Shown piece by piece: positions 42,261 through 52,388 of a DNA stretch of 64,000 nucleotides; the first letter of the stretch is position 1; each line of letters opens with the position of its first letter. Where the stretch lies: positions 4,487,698 to 4,551,697 of the forward strand of contig CM030940.1 of NCBI GenBank assembly GCA_018136815.1, read 5' to 3'. A model generated the notes under the pieces. It saw only the letters and a program-made list of their open reading frames with translations. It ran no database searches and was not told the origin of the DNA. The stretch comes from Isochrysis galbana (lineage: Eukaryota > Haptophyta > Isochrysidales > Isochrysidaceae). The translations under genes were made by a program, and so were the position numbers.

Positions 42261-43061
42261 ATGGAATACCCGCTGGCGGACGAATATGCCATACGCAAAG
42301 GAAGGGTCGCTCTTGACGCGATCACCGTCTCCGACATCGCCAAAGAAATGATTAAAACGAACCGAAAAAACGCCCCGCAAGCGGCGAAGACCGCATGGGA
42401 GAATAGACTGAGCATCACGAAAGACGAATGGAGACATATAGCTCGACTCTACACAACGCCGCTGCTAAAGCACACGGATAAACATCTACACTTCAAACAT
42501 ATTACCCACCGAAGGATCGGCACTAGAAACAGGTTCCCAGATAGCCTGACAAACAAATGCCGACTATGCCACGACCACCAAGAAAGATCGAGTCATCTAG
42601 CATGGTGCCCCGCGACCAAAACGATATTCGAAACCATAGACGCTCTTGCAGAGCACACGCCTCCTCCTAAAAGGTCGCGTGCACAGATAGCGAAAGACAG
42701 ACTCTTCGCATACCCCGGTACGACCACCCCCGACAGCCTTAAAGCGCTCTATATAATTGCATGGAAATACATTATAAAAGACTTCTATAGAGTAGACTAC
42801 GAGGCATACAATTTCCACTACATACCAGTCCTCGAATCCACGCTAACGAGGTTTGCCACCCTAGTACGAGGCAGTACCGTATCGGACCCCCGCAACTCCA
42901 TGCGAACATATAAGGCCGCTCAGGGAAGAAAACCAAAGATCAAAAAAACGACGGAACTCAGCACCCCCATGTTTATCGAAGACAAGAAAGGCAGGCTACA
43001 ACTCAGTAAGGAATTCGGCCTCGTAGCGAAAGCTCTCGGATTAGACGGGAGACTCGCATAA
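42261..43061 (+). CDS. LINE ORF2 C-terminal domain (B1)
   Basis: The frame is open from about 42003 (the first ATG is at 42261) and continues ORF2 after the frameshift. It contains a helical stretch (EMIKTNRKNAPQAAK), HFKHITHRRIGTRNRFPD, the CX2CX8HX3C cluster (CRLC...H...C), IIAWKYIIKDFYRVDY and a basic C-terminus ending LGLDGRLA. It would help bind template RNA or target DNA. It is the family B counterpart of the domain at 945-1499. Confidence 0.85.
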   Translation: MEYPLADEYAIRKGRVALDAITVSDIAKEMIKTNRKNAPQAAKTAWENRLSITKDEWRHIARLYTTPLLKHTDKHLHFKHITHRRIGTRNRFPDSLTNKCRLCHDHQERSSHLAWCPATKTIFETIDALAEHTPPPKRSRAQIAKDRLFAYPGTTTPDSLKALYIIAWKYIIKDFYRVDYEAYNFHYIPVLESTLTRFATLVRGSTVSDPRNSMRTYKAAQGRKPKIKKTTELSTPMFIEDKKGRLQLSKEFGLVAKALGLDGRLA

Positions 43062-43403
43062 TGCGACGCGTCACCACGCTCTGACAGATAATTCGGATGG
43101 GCGGCTAGTCATAACTACGGACGCACTGAGTGATCGCCCGCGCGCATTCGTATAACGACACCCTGCAACACCTTCTGTATAGACAGGTCACTCAACAGAA
43201 GAGGAGGAAGGAGAGAACTTACTGTTGGGGACAGGTGCACCCCGCTTGGCTCGAACCCCCCGCACGACCCGGGCCCCTAAGTAGAGCACGAGGGGAGTTG
43301 CCGCAAGGCAGGGAGTGGGGGAGTGGGAAGAGAAAGGGCGTGGCTTCGAGAGCGTCTTCCAGTGCCACGAGTGAGGCGAGAATATTAAAATGTTTTTTTT
43401 TTC

Positions 43404-43690
43404 GTTGTCGTATTCGCTCCCCGTTCTCGCTCTCGCCCCTCGTTCATAACACCAACTTTACACACCAAGTCCCTCAACAACCGCTCACGCACCCTCGCCC
43501 TCGCCCTCGTCCTCGCTATGTCCGCTCCATCGCCTCGCTCTGCCTCTCCCAAGCCCGTCTCCTTGCCTCCTCTGGAGGCGGGTGAGCCCGTCATGAGCCC
43601 GTCCCCAACTTCCGCCGCGCCTCTCGCCGCTTCCCTTCCGTCCCCTCCGTTCCCATCTGAGGTGATGGTAACCTCGGATCCGTCAGTACT
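43404..43690 (+). mobile_element. Family B-type 5' module abutting B1 tail
   Basis: Directly after the T tract of B1 comes CGTTGTCGTATTCGCTCC, CTCGCTCTCG repeats, ATAACACC and ATG at 43518 (MSAPSPRSASPKPVSLPP), reaching the common GGTAACCTCGGATCCGTCA breakpoint at 43669-43687. Truncated there; the capping protein gene begins 180 bp later, after a TATAAAA at 43694. Confidence 0.6.
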
Positions 43691-43866
43691 CTATTATAAA
43701 ACTCTTCGGACAAAACACAACCCCGAGTGCTGCGGACTGACTCCTGGCAGAAGGGGGGGAAAGCTCGGGCTCATCTGGACGTCGAGCGGAGAGAGCTCGT
43801 CGGTGGGTCGTCTCTTGCGCTAGCCTCATAACTTTCGTCGTGCGCTCTGCCCCACGTTCCTCGCCG

Positions 43867-45123
43867 ATGGCGAAAGAGGATGCACCTATGCTGCTCGACG
43901 AGAGGCTGGCCATCGCCAAACAGTTCATCCTCCATTCACCGCCGGGGCAAGCGCAGAAGGTAGTGCAAGGTGCGTGGGGTCATCTTCCTCTTTTCTGGGT
44001 GCTCGCCCGTCTGCGCGTGCGCTCTCATCATTTGCCCGTCGCCCCCCCTTTTCTTTCATTCACTGGCAGACGTCATCACCCTCCTCAGAGAGGATGGGAT
44101 CGAAGCCAAGAGTCTGGATGAGATGCTCATGCACGTCAATAAAGAACACTTCTTGCCTATCACCGTGCCCGGCTCCAACACCGGTGTGCTGTTGACTGCG
44201 ACGGGCCAGTTGGGTGGTGATACTGGTCTGACCTTTCTCGATCCGGAAGGCAAGCACGCCCTCGTCATTGCACATGCCGAGCAGCGGTGCACAGGTTTCC
44301 TGCCCGTTGAAGCGCCTATTCGCGCGGCATGTGATGCGGCAGAGCCTCATCGCACCGAGGTTCACCAGGCGATGAAGCAGTACGTGGATAACTACCTTCC
44401 AGGCGCAATCGTAACCACCTACGGATTCAAGGAGAACGGCATACTGAAGGTGTACGGCACGCCAAAGCCAATTGAGGAGTACCTCGGCTCATTCCATTGT
44501 CTGCTGGAGCTGCGGATGGCCGGCAAAGAATGGAAGGTTGCTTGTGTTTTTGGTGAGCTCTCGCACTCGTGTCGTCCTCACCCCTCTCAGGTGACATGTT
44601 GCGTCAGCAGGTGCAACAAAAACTTGAGCAACTATTGGTCAGGGCTATGGCGCTCTTCTTGGACAGCAGAGATGGCGGAGGGTGCCTCATCTGTTAGGCT
44701 TATTGGCGCGATTCACACGTTCGTGCACTACTTCGAAGATGGCAATGTTCAGCTGGATGATACAGTTTCTTTCGACGATACCATCGAGGTGGGTGTTTTC
44801 TCTCTTGGTGTTATTGGTAGTTGCATTGGGTCTCCTTTTGGCGACGTCTGTCTCTTTTCAATTGAACCTTTCCCTGATGTCCAATTTGCCGCTGGCTCGT
44901 GTAGGTCGCAACAGGATTACCGTCAATTTTCGTCAAGAATGTGCGCGAGCTCGAATCAGGCTTCATGAGTGCCATGGAAACTGTGTACACGACAATGTCG
45001 GAATCTGTTCTCCATGGACTTCGGCGCAGATTACCAATCACTAAGGTCAAGTTTGATTGGGAAAATAAGGCAGCCGTGCACAAACTTGCGACCGATTTGA
45101 CGGGAACCAAGCTAGGGAACTAG
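43867..45123 (+). CDS. F-actin-capping protein subunit alpha
   Basis: Exons 43867-43969, 44070-44788 and 44905-45123 give 346 residues. Conserved blocks: LAIAKQFILHSPPGQAQKV, the VITLLRED helix, NYWSGLWRSSW, HTFVHYFEDGNVQL and MSESVLHGLRRRLPITKVKFDWE at the C-terminus, where the actin-binding tentacle lies. With a beta subunit it caps barbed ends of actin filaments. The length exceeds the usual 280 or so because of an N-terminal insertion and about 19 residues at 44553-44610, which look like an unspliced intron (GTGAGC...CAGCAG) but whose removal would break the frame. Donors of the two accepted introns are GTGCGT and GTGGGT. TATAAAA at 43694 may be its promoter. Confidence 0.88.
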
Positions 45124-45690
45124 CTCTGTAGGGAAATAGCTACAATGGCTCGCGACTTACAGGATTCCGCAACAAGTTGATAAGGTCTTATTCGGGCCTC
45201 GATCGACCGCTGAGATCCAGGCGATGAGACTGAAATGACGGAGATCTCGAGATGGAGCCTCTCGGACTTAGCACGCATTGAGACTAGTTTGATGACCCAC
45301 TTCCTTGTGGGTGAAGAAGACCAGCTCTTTACGTTCTCGCAAGCGAGAGGCTGTGTCTCTCAGATCCTTATTCGGTATTTTGGGTTGTTTCGTTCTCAGA
45401 CATCGTGAGCGATCACTTTCTTTCGTCGGGGACCGACGCTCCCCACTCTCGGCCATTCGTTCTCCTTTGTGCATGCCTTAACTCCCCTGCGCGCTTACCC
45501 TTCCCACGCCCTTGGCATTCCTGTAATTGGGTGTTGTTTGGATTTGTTGCTGCAGCACTTCTATAGTCTATAGGAAACTTGAGAATGGACGTACAAATGT
45601 GGGGAGAGGAGCGGGTGGGCAATGGGAACGACGGGCGCGAACGGAGAGGCGGGCAGCACGGGGGCTTGTCTACAGGGGCTTAGTGTAGGA
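45124..45690. other. Intergenic, no gene seen
   Basis: 3' flank of the capping protein gene, lower GC. No conserved frame. Confidence 0.4.
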
Positions 45691-45695
45691 ATATT

Positions 45696-45803
45696 CAAAC
45701 ACTGTTCCACTGTTCAACATAAAACACCGCCCCAAAAAGGTGTTCAACTTGTTGAACACCGGCCCTAAATCACTGTTCAACACCCCCTGTGGAACACTTG
45801 GTG
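45696..45803. repeat. Array of GTTCAAC/GTTGAAC palindromes
   Basis: At least five GTTCAAC, GTTCCAC or GTGGAAC motifs in both orientations within 108 bp. The centre (45739-45760) is a perfect palindrome with arms GGTGTTCAAC and GTTGAACACC around TT. It may be a protein-binding cluster or end of a small inverted-repeat element. Confidence 0.7.
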
Positions 45804-46264
45804 TAGCCCGGTCACTCACGCTTTTTAACCACTATTTTTCACCCCTCCTGGGTGTCCAAGGATTCCCCAGGGACCCCCCTTACCTGCCCCCCATACCCCT
45901 CCCCCCCCCCCGCGAACCCCCTCTACCCCACGAAAATCCATGGCGTCGGTGAGTGACTCCCCCGCCTTGTCCGGCCCATGGAAGTCTATTTTGGGAGAAT
46001 GGGAGGGTCGCGCGCGTGGGAGAATCACAGCAGTGAATGTCGGGCGAATCCCCATAACAAACGCGGAGGTTCCGCGTCGGCCGATCGCCGGCTGTCGGCG
46101 TCGCAATGGCTGCCAGCTGGTGAGGAGCCCAAGCTCAGGCGTCTGGCGAGGGACATGGGAGGGCCCTGGTGGGTCGCACGCTCGATCTGGAGGGTCGCAC
46201 AGTCTAGTAGTGACATATCCCCGCCCGTCGCCCCGCAGGCATACGATAATTCGACACGGCCCGA
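45804..46264. other. Unassigned region
   Basis: C-rich at 45860-45925; no recognised gene. It ends at the sharp border of repeat C. Confidence 0.35.
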
Positions 46265-47600
46265 TGTCGAGTCGAGCGCTACCGGAGGGCTCTGGGCCAC
46301 TCCGTCGCGAGCGGCACCGGCGGTTAGCGCGGCGCCTTGGCCCTCCTCCCCGCCGGGAGTCGGGTGAATGAAATTCTGGATGGGGTCGGGCATCCCCATT
46401 TGGGTGTCTGGACTGGGAACTAACGGCGAACGAAGGGCTGTGGGGCGGCGAGGCGCTCCTAGCGGCCCTAGTGTGTTGGGTTTTAAGAGATTGTTAGACC
46501 TACAAAGAACTCTTCCCTCAGGGAGGGAGCCTAAGCTGCTTGAGTGCAGCGACGCAGCGAACAACGACGGACAACGAAGCTGAGAACAACAGGATACACC
46601 GACTCACGAACACACCGGAATCATTCACCCAAACCAAGCAAATTATCAAGCAACCGCGACCCCAAATCACCGATAACTCAAACACGTCGCGAGAGACGGA
46701 GAGAGAGAGCGAGAGAGAGAGAGACTCCGCAGCGACGGCCGGAGCGTGTCTCCGTTGTAACTTCCCACGTAGCGGAGAGTCCGAAGGGGAGCGTCATGTC
46801 GCGCGACCACGGCGATCACTTTGGATACAGATCGCGACGAGATATCTTCACGACCGAATAAATCTTGCCGTTGAGCGTGAACCTTCTAGACGCTTCTAAC
46901 GAACAACCCTGAGTAGCAACCAAGGGGAAGAAACACCAAAGGGGCCAAGGGCTTGCATGTAACTTGCATCAAGGGGAAAGATTCCCTCACCTAGGAAGCG
47001 AACCTACACCGATCTCCAAGGGGAGATGGCAAATTAAACCTCAAATCTCGAGCGGCTAGAGCAACCGACTCGCTCGCCAAAACCTTGACCGAGAAGAAAG
47101 AAGCAAGGACCTACAAGCCAAGGGTAGCGGACCTAGGGAATGTGAGAGGAAGTTTCCGAACGCCAACGCGAACGCCAAACGCCGGAAGGCAACGAAACCC
47201 TAACCAAGCCAAGCGGAACCTACGAAGAACAGGCCTGGACGACAACGACAACGAAAGTGAAAGTGAGCAAGTCCCAAGCAAGAACCGGAACTCAACAAGA
47301 AACAACAAGCCTTGCAAGAAGCTAAACAAGCCTTCACAAGGTAACTCGAGAGCCTGAGACAAGCGCGCAGCGAGTGACAGGCGACCTGGCTCCTTTGGGT
47401 CAAGATTACCCGAAAGGAGGAAACCTGGAATCTAGACCTGACAAACAGGCTAGAAGGAACGAAACAAGAACTCGAATTCTAGATCGCTAGGGACGAACCC
47501 TACCAACCTAGATGTACCTGAGCTTCACCGTGTGGCCGCACGGCGAAGGACCAGGAAACAAGAGCCTGGAAATCGCATCATCTAGGATGAATGCGACACC
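46265..47600 (+). repeat. Dispersed repeat C, copy 2
   Basis: 46265-47457 matches 6864-8045 closely and about 47395-47600 matches 34990-35205 in inverse orientation, so this is the most complete copy seen. It carries the 119-codon frame at 46540-46899. Differences from copy 1 include small indels at about 47220-47260. Confidence 0.85.
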
Positions 47601-47922
47601 CCCCGACTAAGATCGAGACGTCTCCCGATGTCGAGCGGTGAACCTGGAAACAGAGACCTGGAAACTGAAACCTGAGCTGACCAGAGGTCAGAATCGGAAC
47701 AAGAAGCAACGAAACATAGCGAGCGAAACGTGGAGACAAGAACACCCTTTGGATCCAAAGCGAGCACGAAATCGGCGGCTTAACGCGGCGGCCTCTTTCG
47801 TACGCACTGCCCCACCCACTTCTCCCTTTTACAGGAGCTTTGCTCGGGTGTTGCGCCGGGTGTAGAGCACCTGGTGCTGCTCCTGATCCAGCGCGACTCG
47901 TTTACGTATATGTGCGACCCGA
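47601..47922. other. Unassigned region after repeat C
   Basis: CCTGGAAAC-type motifs continue those of repeat C to about 47670. No gene seen. Confidence 0.35.
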
Positions 47923-48118
47923 GTGGCAGAGGGGAACAGCCGCTGTGCGCACGCACGGCGCCTCCGCGGGGGCGCCGGTGCACGGCGTGCACATGGGTGA
48001 TTGCAGCTCATCAGAGGGGGAACAGCCGCTATGCGCACGCACAGCGCCTCCGCGGGGGAGCCGATGCACATCGCGCGCACTGCGCGTGCACGGCGTGCAC
48101 ATGGGTGACTGCAGCTCA
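47923..48118. repeat. Tandem duplication, unit about 90-105 bp
   Basis: The unit GGGGAACAGCCGCT...GCGCACGCAC...CTCCGCGGGGG...GGCGTGCACATGGGTGA...TGCAGCTCA occurs twice. The GCGCACGCACGGCGCC core also occurs at 9477. Confidence 0.8.
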
Positions 48119-48129
48119 AGCACGATCTT

Positions 48130-48215
48130 GGCAAAAATAGAACACGGGTGTATAAATAGCCATGGACATTCGATAGCTCAACTCGACTGATGTCCCACGG
48201 TTGACGGATCGACAC
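48130..48215 (+). promoter_or_regulatory. TATA-containing repeat, copy 1
   Basis: CAAAAATAGAACACGGGTG, TATAAATAGCCATGGACATT and the following 45 bp match 55505-55600. A TATAAATA box in a dispersed repeat suggests a retroelement promoter. No associated frame is seen here. Confidence 0.5.
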
Positions 48216-48289
48216 CTTCCCGGTTAGCTCCGACACCTAGCCCGAACATGAACATACACCTCGCAACTAATCACATCTAGAGACTCAAA

Positions 48290-48363
48290 CATGCACTTCC
48301 AACATATTGCCCACCGCCGTATAGGTACCTATAATCGATTCCCAGACAGAGACCCAACCTGCT
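48290..48363 (+). pseudogene. LINE zinc-domain fragment
   Basis: Translates to MHFQHIAHRRIGTYNRFPD then RDPTC and a stop; it is the start of the LINE C-terminal domain, family B-like, cut after the first Cys. Confidence 0.7.
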
Positions 48364-48899
48364 AGGGCGGTCAAACAGTTTTTTTATAAGGGGTGAAAAA
48401 ATGACTATCTTAGAATTAAGGAAATTTGAGGATTATCTGATTTTTTTCGGGAGAAAGTTCCCAATACACCCAACTAGTACATATCCGGGACCCATTAGGA
48501 CCCGGACCCCCCCCCTTTGGGCCCCCACAACAAAACGTAATCAAACACAGACAAAAGACGCTAAAATCGTAAAAGCTTAAGAAGCCCAACTTCGAACCGA
48601 TGCCGGGCGCGCTGCGTGGCCGTTTTCGACGATCCACCCGGATGAGGGACCCCACCAGATACCAAATACGCATATTATTCCACCCGGATGGTCACGCCAA
48701 TCGGGCAGGCCGCGCGCCGAACCCTCGTCGAAATCACCCATCCGCCGAGCCCATTGAACGTTGAGCCGTCGCCGGGGGAGGCCCGGAGAGCCCAACTTCG
48801 AACCGATGTGTTACTTGAGGGGAGTTGCTTCTGAGGCACGGCGCGCCACTCGCGCTCCATATGGCGAAGCGTCCGAGTGCACCTACAAGCGCACTCTTC
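48364..48899. other. Unassigned region, partly AT-rich
   Basis: 48370-48470 is unusually AT-rich for this window. AGCCCAACTTCGAACCGATG occurs at 48581 and again at 48788; CCACCCGGATG twice at 48630 and 48681. Confidence 0.4.
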
Positions 48900-48914
48900 C
48901 TTGGACCTACACAG

Positions 48915-49060
48915 TGTCTAGGTAGTTTTATTGTAAACAGAAGACCTTCATAGTCCTCGTCCTCGTAGTTTTATTGTAAAGATAGGACAACTATCGCACA
49001 AATAGTTTTCTTGTAAAGAGTGCGCCTCGCGACTATTGCAAGTAGTTTTGTAGACCAATC
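48915..49060. repeat. Repeats of TAGTTTTATTGTAAA
   Basis: Four spaced copies (about 48923, 48966, 49003 and 49050), the last two diverged, at intervals of 36 to 47 bp. Confidence 0.7.
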
Positions 49061-49184
49061 CGCGCGCAACAACAATCTTGATCAGAGTCCTTAGGAGTAC
49101 TGTAGTCGAGTTTTATTTTAAACGCGCACAGTACTACCCCTCCCGAACCCGAGAAAAGTTCAGTTCTTCCAGACAACCCGTATA

Positions 49185-49340
49185 TATAGTAAGTATTATA
49201 GTAGTCCTGGATATCTTGATATCTAGATATCTACACTATCTAGGCCGAAGAATGAAGTATCTATATCTAGCTAGATGGTTGGGGCCAATATCTATATCTA
49301 GCTAGATAGACTTTTGCTTTTGCACTATTCACTTATATCT
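49185..49340. repeat. AT-rich array of TATCTAGATA palindromes
   Basis: TATCTAGATA, TATCTAGCTAGATA and ATATCTTGATAT variants are packed into about 150 bp. Low GC and dyad symmetry stand out against the surroundings. Confidence 0.75.
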
Positions 49341-49371
49341 AGATAGGGGTCCTCGGGGGTAATTCCACGCC

Positions 49372-49757
49372 TTAGTTGCGAACTTTCTCATATACTCCAT
49401 CCCTAGATACTGGTTACAAACGCTAGCGGCCCCAAGATCCTTCCACGCGTCCATAAAGAGAACGGTAGACCGAATTCTTTGGACAAACGCCCCGACAGGG
49501 AAAACGCTAAAATGGATCAAGATCAAGTATCCCGACATCCCTCTACAAGACGACTCGGAGGATAAACCCCAACTGGGACTAGGCCTCCTCGACTGGGACA
49601 ACCACACGAAGGCCCTCCAAGCGAAATGGATACTGAATTACCTCGACGCGAGACAGGCGCAATGGAAGCAGGTACTCGACGCCTGGTTCAGCCGCACGAA
49701 ACTAGGTAGGGCGGCGGTGTTGACCACCGTGCCCGTCCACAATCTGACCGATGGTAT
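49372..49757 (+). pseudogene. LINE ORF2 thumb fragment
   Basis: Reads ALVANFLIYSIPRYWLQTL, APRSFHASIKRTVDRILW, KPQLGLGLLDWDNHTKALQ and AKWILNYLDARQAQWKQ, matching 41240-41600. The sequence is intact across 128 codons, then runs into a G-rich tract. Confidence 0.85.
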
Positions 49758-49761
49758 AAGA

Positions 49762-49850
49762 GGGGATGGGGATGGGGATGGGGGGGGGCGGGGGGCGGCA
49801 GGGGCAGGGGCAGGGGCGTCGGGCGTGGGGGCGTGGGGGGGGGGAGGGGG
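49762..49850. repeat. G-rich tract
   Basis: GGGGAT and GGGGCA repeats merging into G homopolymers; quadruplex-prone. Confidence 0.9.
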
Positions 49851-50169
49851 GGCGCCCGTGTCTGTGCCCCTCAACTTTCGATCAAACCTTTTTTATTTGA
49901 GCCGAATCCCTCTCCCCCCTCAGTACTAGGATTAAACTATGAAAACAAGAAAACTCTGACGTACACTAGAGTAGCATCGAGACGCACCTCTAGAGTAATA
50001 AAGAATAATGAACGGGGTGGGGCGGGCTGTGGAGTGAAAGGGTTTCCTCCGCCCTGCGCAGGGCGGACGTGCTCTAGGTGCCTCCCCTTCCCCACAGCAT
50101 GCTCATTCCTCCCCGTCCGCTCCGCTCCCCACCGCAGACTTGCGTCATTGCTCACGCACGTCTACCTCT

Positions 50170-50300
50170 TCCCCTTCCCCCCCCCCCCCCCCCCCCCCCC
50201 CACCCCACCCCCTCCTCCCCCCCCCACCCCCCACCCCCAGTTTCTCAGCAGACAGCTGCTTCCAGCCCCCCCCCCCCTCCCCCCCCCAAGCTTGCCGGCC
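50170..50300. repeat. C-rich homopolymer tract
   Basis: Runs of up to about 25 C. Continues as C/T-rich sequence to about 50930, upstream of the gene at 51021. Pro/Leu-rich frames here are artefacts. Confidence 0.85.
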
Positions 50301-51020
50301 CCTTCCCCATCAACCACCCCTTTCTCGCTCTCCCTCCTCATCCCCTCCCCCTTCGCCCCTCCCCCCTCTCGCTCTCCCTCTCTCCCTTCCCCCTTCCCCT
50401 CCCTACCGACTTCTCTTCTGACGCTCCCCCTCCGCCTTCCCACCTTTCCCCTCTCTCTTCTCACCTCTCTCCCTCTGTGGGAGGCCATCTCACAGTCATC
50501 CTCTCGCTCTTCCCAGATTTGCTTCATCTGCTTGCTGGCCCACCACGCTCACGCCTCCATCCCCTTAACCCGTCCCCCCTTTCCCCCTCTATCTTCTCAC
50601 CTCTCTCTCCCTCTGTGGGAGACCATCTCACGGCCTTCCTCTCGCTCCTCCCAGATTTGCTTCATCTGCTTGCTGGACCACCATCGTCACGCCTCTCACC
50701 CCTTCACCCTCCTACCTTATTCCTCTCCCTTTGCCTCCTTTTCCCGCCCCTCCCCCTTTTGTCGGCGGGTACCCTCCTCCACCCTCTCTAACTCTCAGTC
50801 CTCTCCCTGTCCCCCGCCAATCCTAACAAGCTCTTTCTCGCCCCCCATCCCCGCTCTCCTCCCTTTCTGCCCCACCCTCTCGGAACACCTGCCCCGCTCA
50901 CCAGCAGCCGCCGCCACCCTTTGCATTTTTCCCTGATCCCATACCCCTGCCCGCACACCCCCTGGCTCGGTCTCCAGCGCGCCACCCTCACCTTCACAAC
51001 TCCGGTCCCAACCCGTAGAC

Positions 51021-52025
51021 ATGTTTCTCGTCTCGCTCGATGTTGGCGGCCGTGTCCACATGCCCTTCATCCCCTACATGCGCTGGGGCTCGCATATTTC
51101 GATCCTTGCAGTGCTTGTCTGCCTTTTCGTCATACCTCACGACCCGTCCTCACGCATCCCGTCCAACCGCGTCGGATCAGACGCGATGCTTGTGCAGCGG
51201 CACTTGCCTGGGTGGCACGCAGCGCCCTCACCTGCGGTCTCGCGCCAGGCGGTCGCGGCATCTCTGCCTAGCACGGTCCAGGCCCCGACTCCTGACACAA
51301 GCAGCAGCGAGGTGATGACAGCTCGGCGCCTCAGACAGCGCCTCAGCGTGCTGCGTTGGATGCCGCGTGCGCGCGGACCGGTGAGAGTGCTTACACTCCC
51401 AGTTGAACCCGCCGTGCTGCCTTCAAACTTGACCGCACTGCTCCTTCGCACCAAATGGAGGCACTCGCGATCGATAGCGCAGCTCCGCCGCCGATTTCGC
51501 CGCCCCACGAACGCTGCGGACAAGCTCGCGCGCCATGTCGGCACTAGAGTAGTCAGAGGCAAGGTCTCAGTTGGGAGCAACGGCACGTACATCTGCACCA
51601 CTGTGGAGGCCTTGCGGCAGCAATATGGCCATAGACAACACTGGTTCGGCGATCTCGATGCGCGAGAGACGCGCGAGCTTTACCATGAGCTCTTGCCTCG
51701 ACAGCTCCTAGAGAACGATGCCATCGATCTGGCCGAACGTGCTCGGCTGGCGGTCGCTGCGCGCCGAGCGGCGCGGCTATATGCACGCGAGCGAGCGCTG
51801 CTGCCTGTCTCGCTATCTTGCGAGCTCTTGGACGGCATGCGCACACTGATGAAGAAGGGTACATTTCAGCCCGGCGGCCTCAGCGAGAAGCAGATTTGGG
51901 AGAAATACCACGGCGCCATGCAGGGACAGGGCGGTGACGGCGACGTGCAGGACCAGATCTACATGATGGTTCTGCAAAAAAGCTGCACTTCCAACGCAGC
52001 CGTCGATCAGCTCATGGGGTTTTGA
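51021..52025 (+). CDS. Uncharacterised single-pass membrane protein
   Basis: A 334-residue frame from ATG. A hydrophobic helix at about residues 25-39 (ISILAVLVCLFVI) after a short N-terminus with one Arg looks like a signal anchor, so the bulk may face the ER/Golgi lumen. Residues 100-180 are Arg-rich. The C-terminal 160 residues form an apparently helical domain: YHELLPRQLLENDAIDL, AERARLAVAARRAARLYARE, LLPVSLSCELLDGMRTL, GGLSEKQIWEKYHG. I do not recognise this family. Balanced composition and a clean stop support a host gene. C/T-rich sequence directly upstream could be its promoter. Confidence 0.6.
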   Translation: MFLVSLDVGGRVHMPFIPYMRWGSHISILAVLVCLFVIPHDPSSRIPSNRVGSDAMLVQRHLPGWHAAPSPAVSRQAVAASLPSTVQAPTPDTSSSEVMTARRLRQRLSVLRWMPRARGPVRVLTLPVEPAVLPSNLTALLLRTKWRHSRSIAQLRRRFRRPTNAADKLARHVGTRVVRGKVSVGSNGTYICTTVEALRQQYGHRQHWFGDLDARETRELYHELLPRQLLENDAIDLAERARLAVAARRAARLYARERALLPVSLSCELLDGMRTLMKKGTFQPGGLSEKQIWEKYHGAMQGQGGDGDVQDQIYMMVLQKSCTSNAAVDQLMGF

Positions 52026-52388
52026 GAGGCCACTGCGAACTGAAGACTATTGAAGGAGAGGTCTTGTATTTATATGTCGTTTTGCTCTTTAAAATCTTAC
52101 GCGGCCTTGGAATTTAGTTGATAGCCATACCCCCTCCTTTGCACTCCCAACGTGCAACTTGCCTTGCGGCGACTCCCCTCGTGCGCTACTCATGGCTTAT
52201 GGGACTCAGGTGGCATCCACTTGGTGAGCGGGCACAAGAACACTATCGACTTGGGTAGCGGGTGAAGTTGTGAAGATACTTGGGAAGGCTTGGGCACGGG
52301 TGCAGTGGTAACGGGGTGCGCGCGCGGTGGCGAGGGCGGATTTGGCGGTGCAAAGGGCGGTGTTGGGTCGCCATAGGAACAAATTGAG
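52026..52388. other. 3' flank with reverse LINE-like motif
   Basis: 52150-52180 holds a diverged reverse complement of GAGGGGAGTTGCCGCAAGGC found at family B LINE ends (9690 and 43289). No gene seen. Confidence 0.4.

Larger units (their letters stand above)
40009..43403 (+). mobile_element. Family B LINE, longest copy (B1)
   Basis: It contains the complete reverse transcriptase region, the C-terminal zinc domain (in a shifted frame) and a 3' UTR of about 340 bp ending GAATATTAAAATG and a T tract (43394-43403). The apurinic endonuclease expected at the ORF2 N-terminus is not recognised, so the copy is 5'-truncated. It is followed at once by a 5' module of the same family type. Confidence 0.85.

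Noticed and set aside
45870..46371. Frames of 129-143 codons before repeat C
   Set aside because: They straddle the border of the dispersed repeat and have no recognised motif.
49833..50936. 367-codon Pro/Leu/Ser-rich plus-strand frame
   Set aside because: It crosses a C homopolymer tract and C/T-rich sequence, with no motif. It is more likely the upstream region of the gene at 51021.
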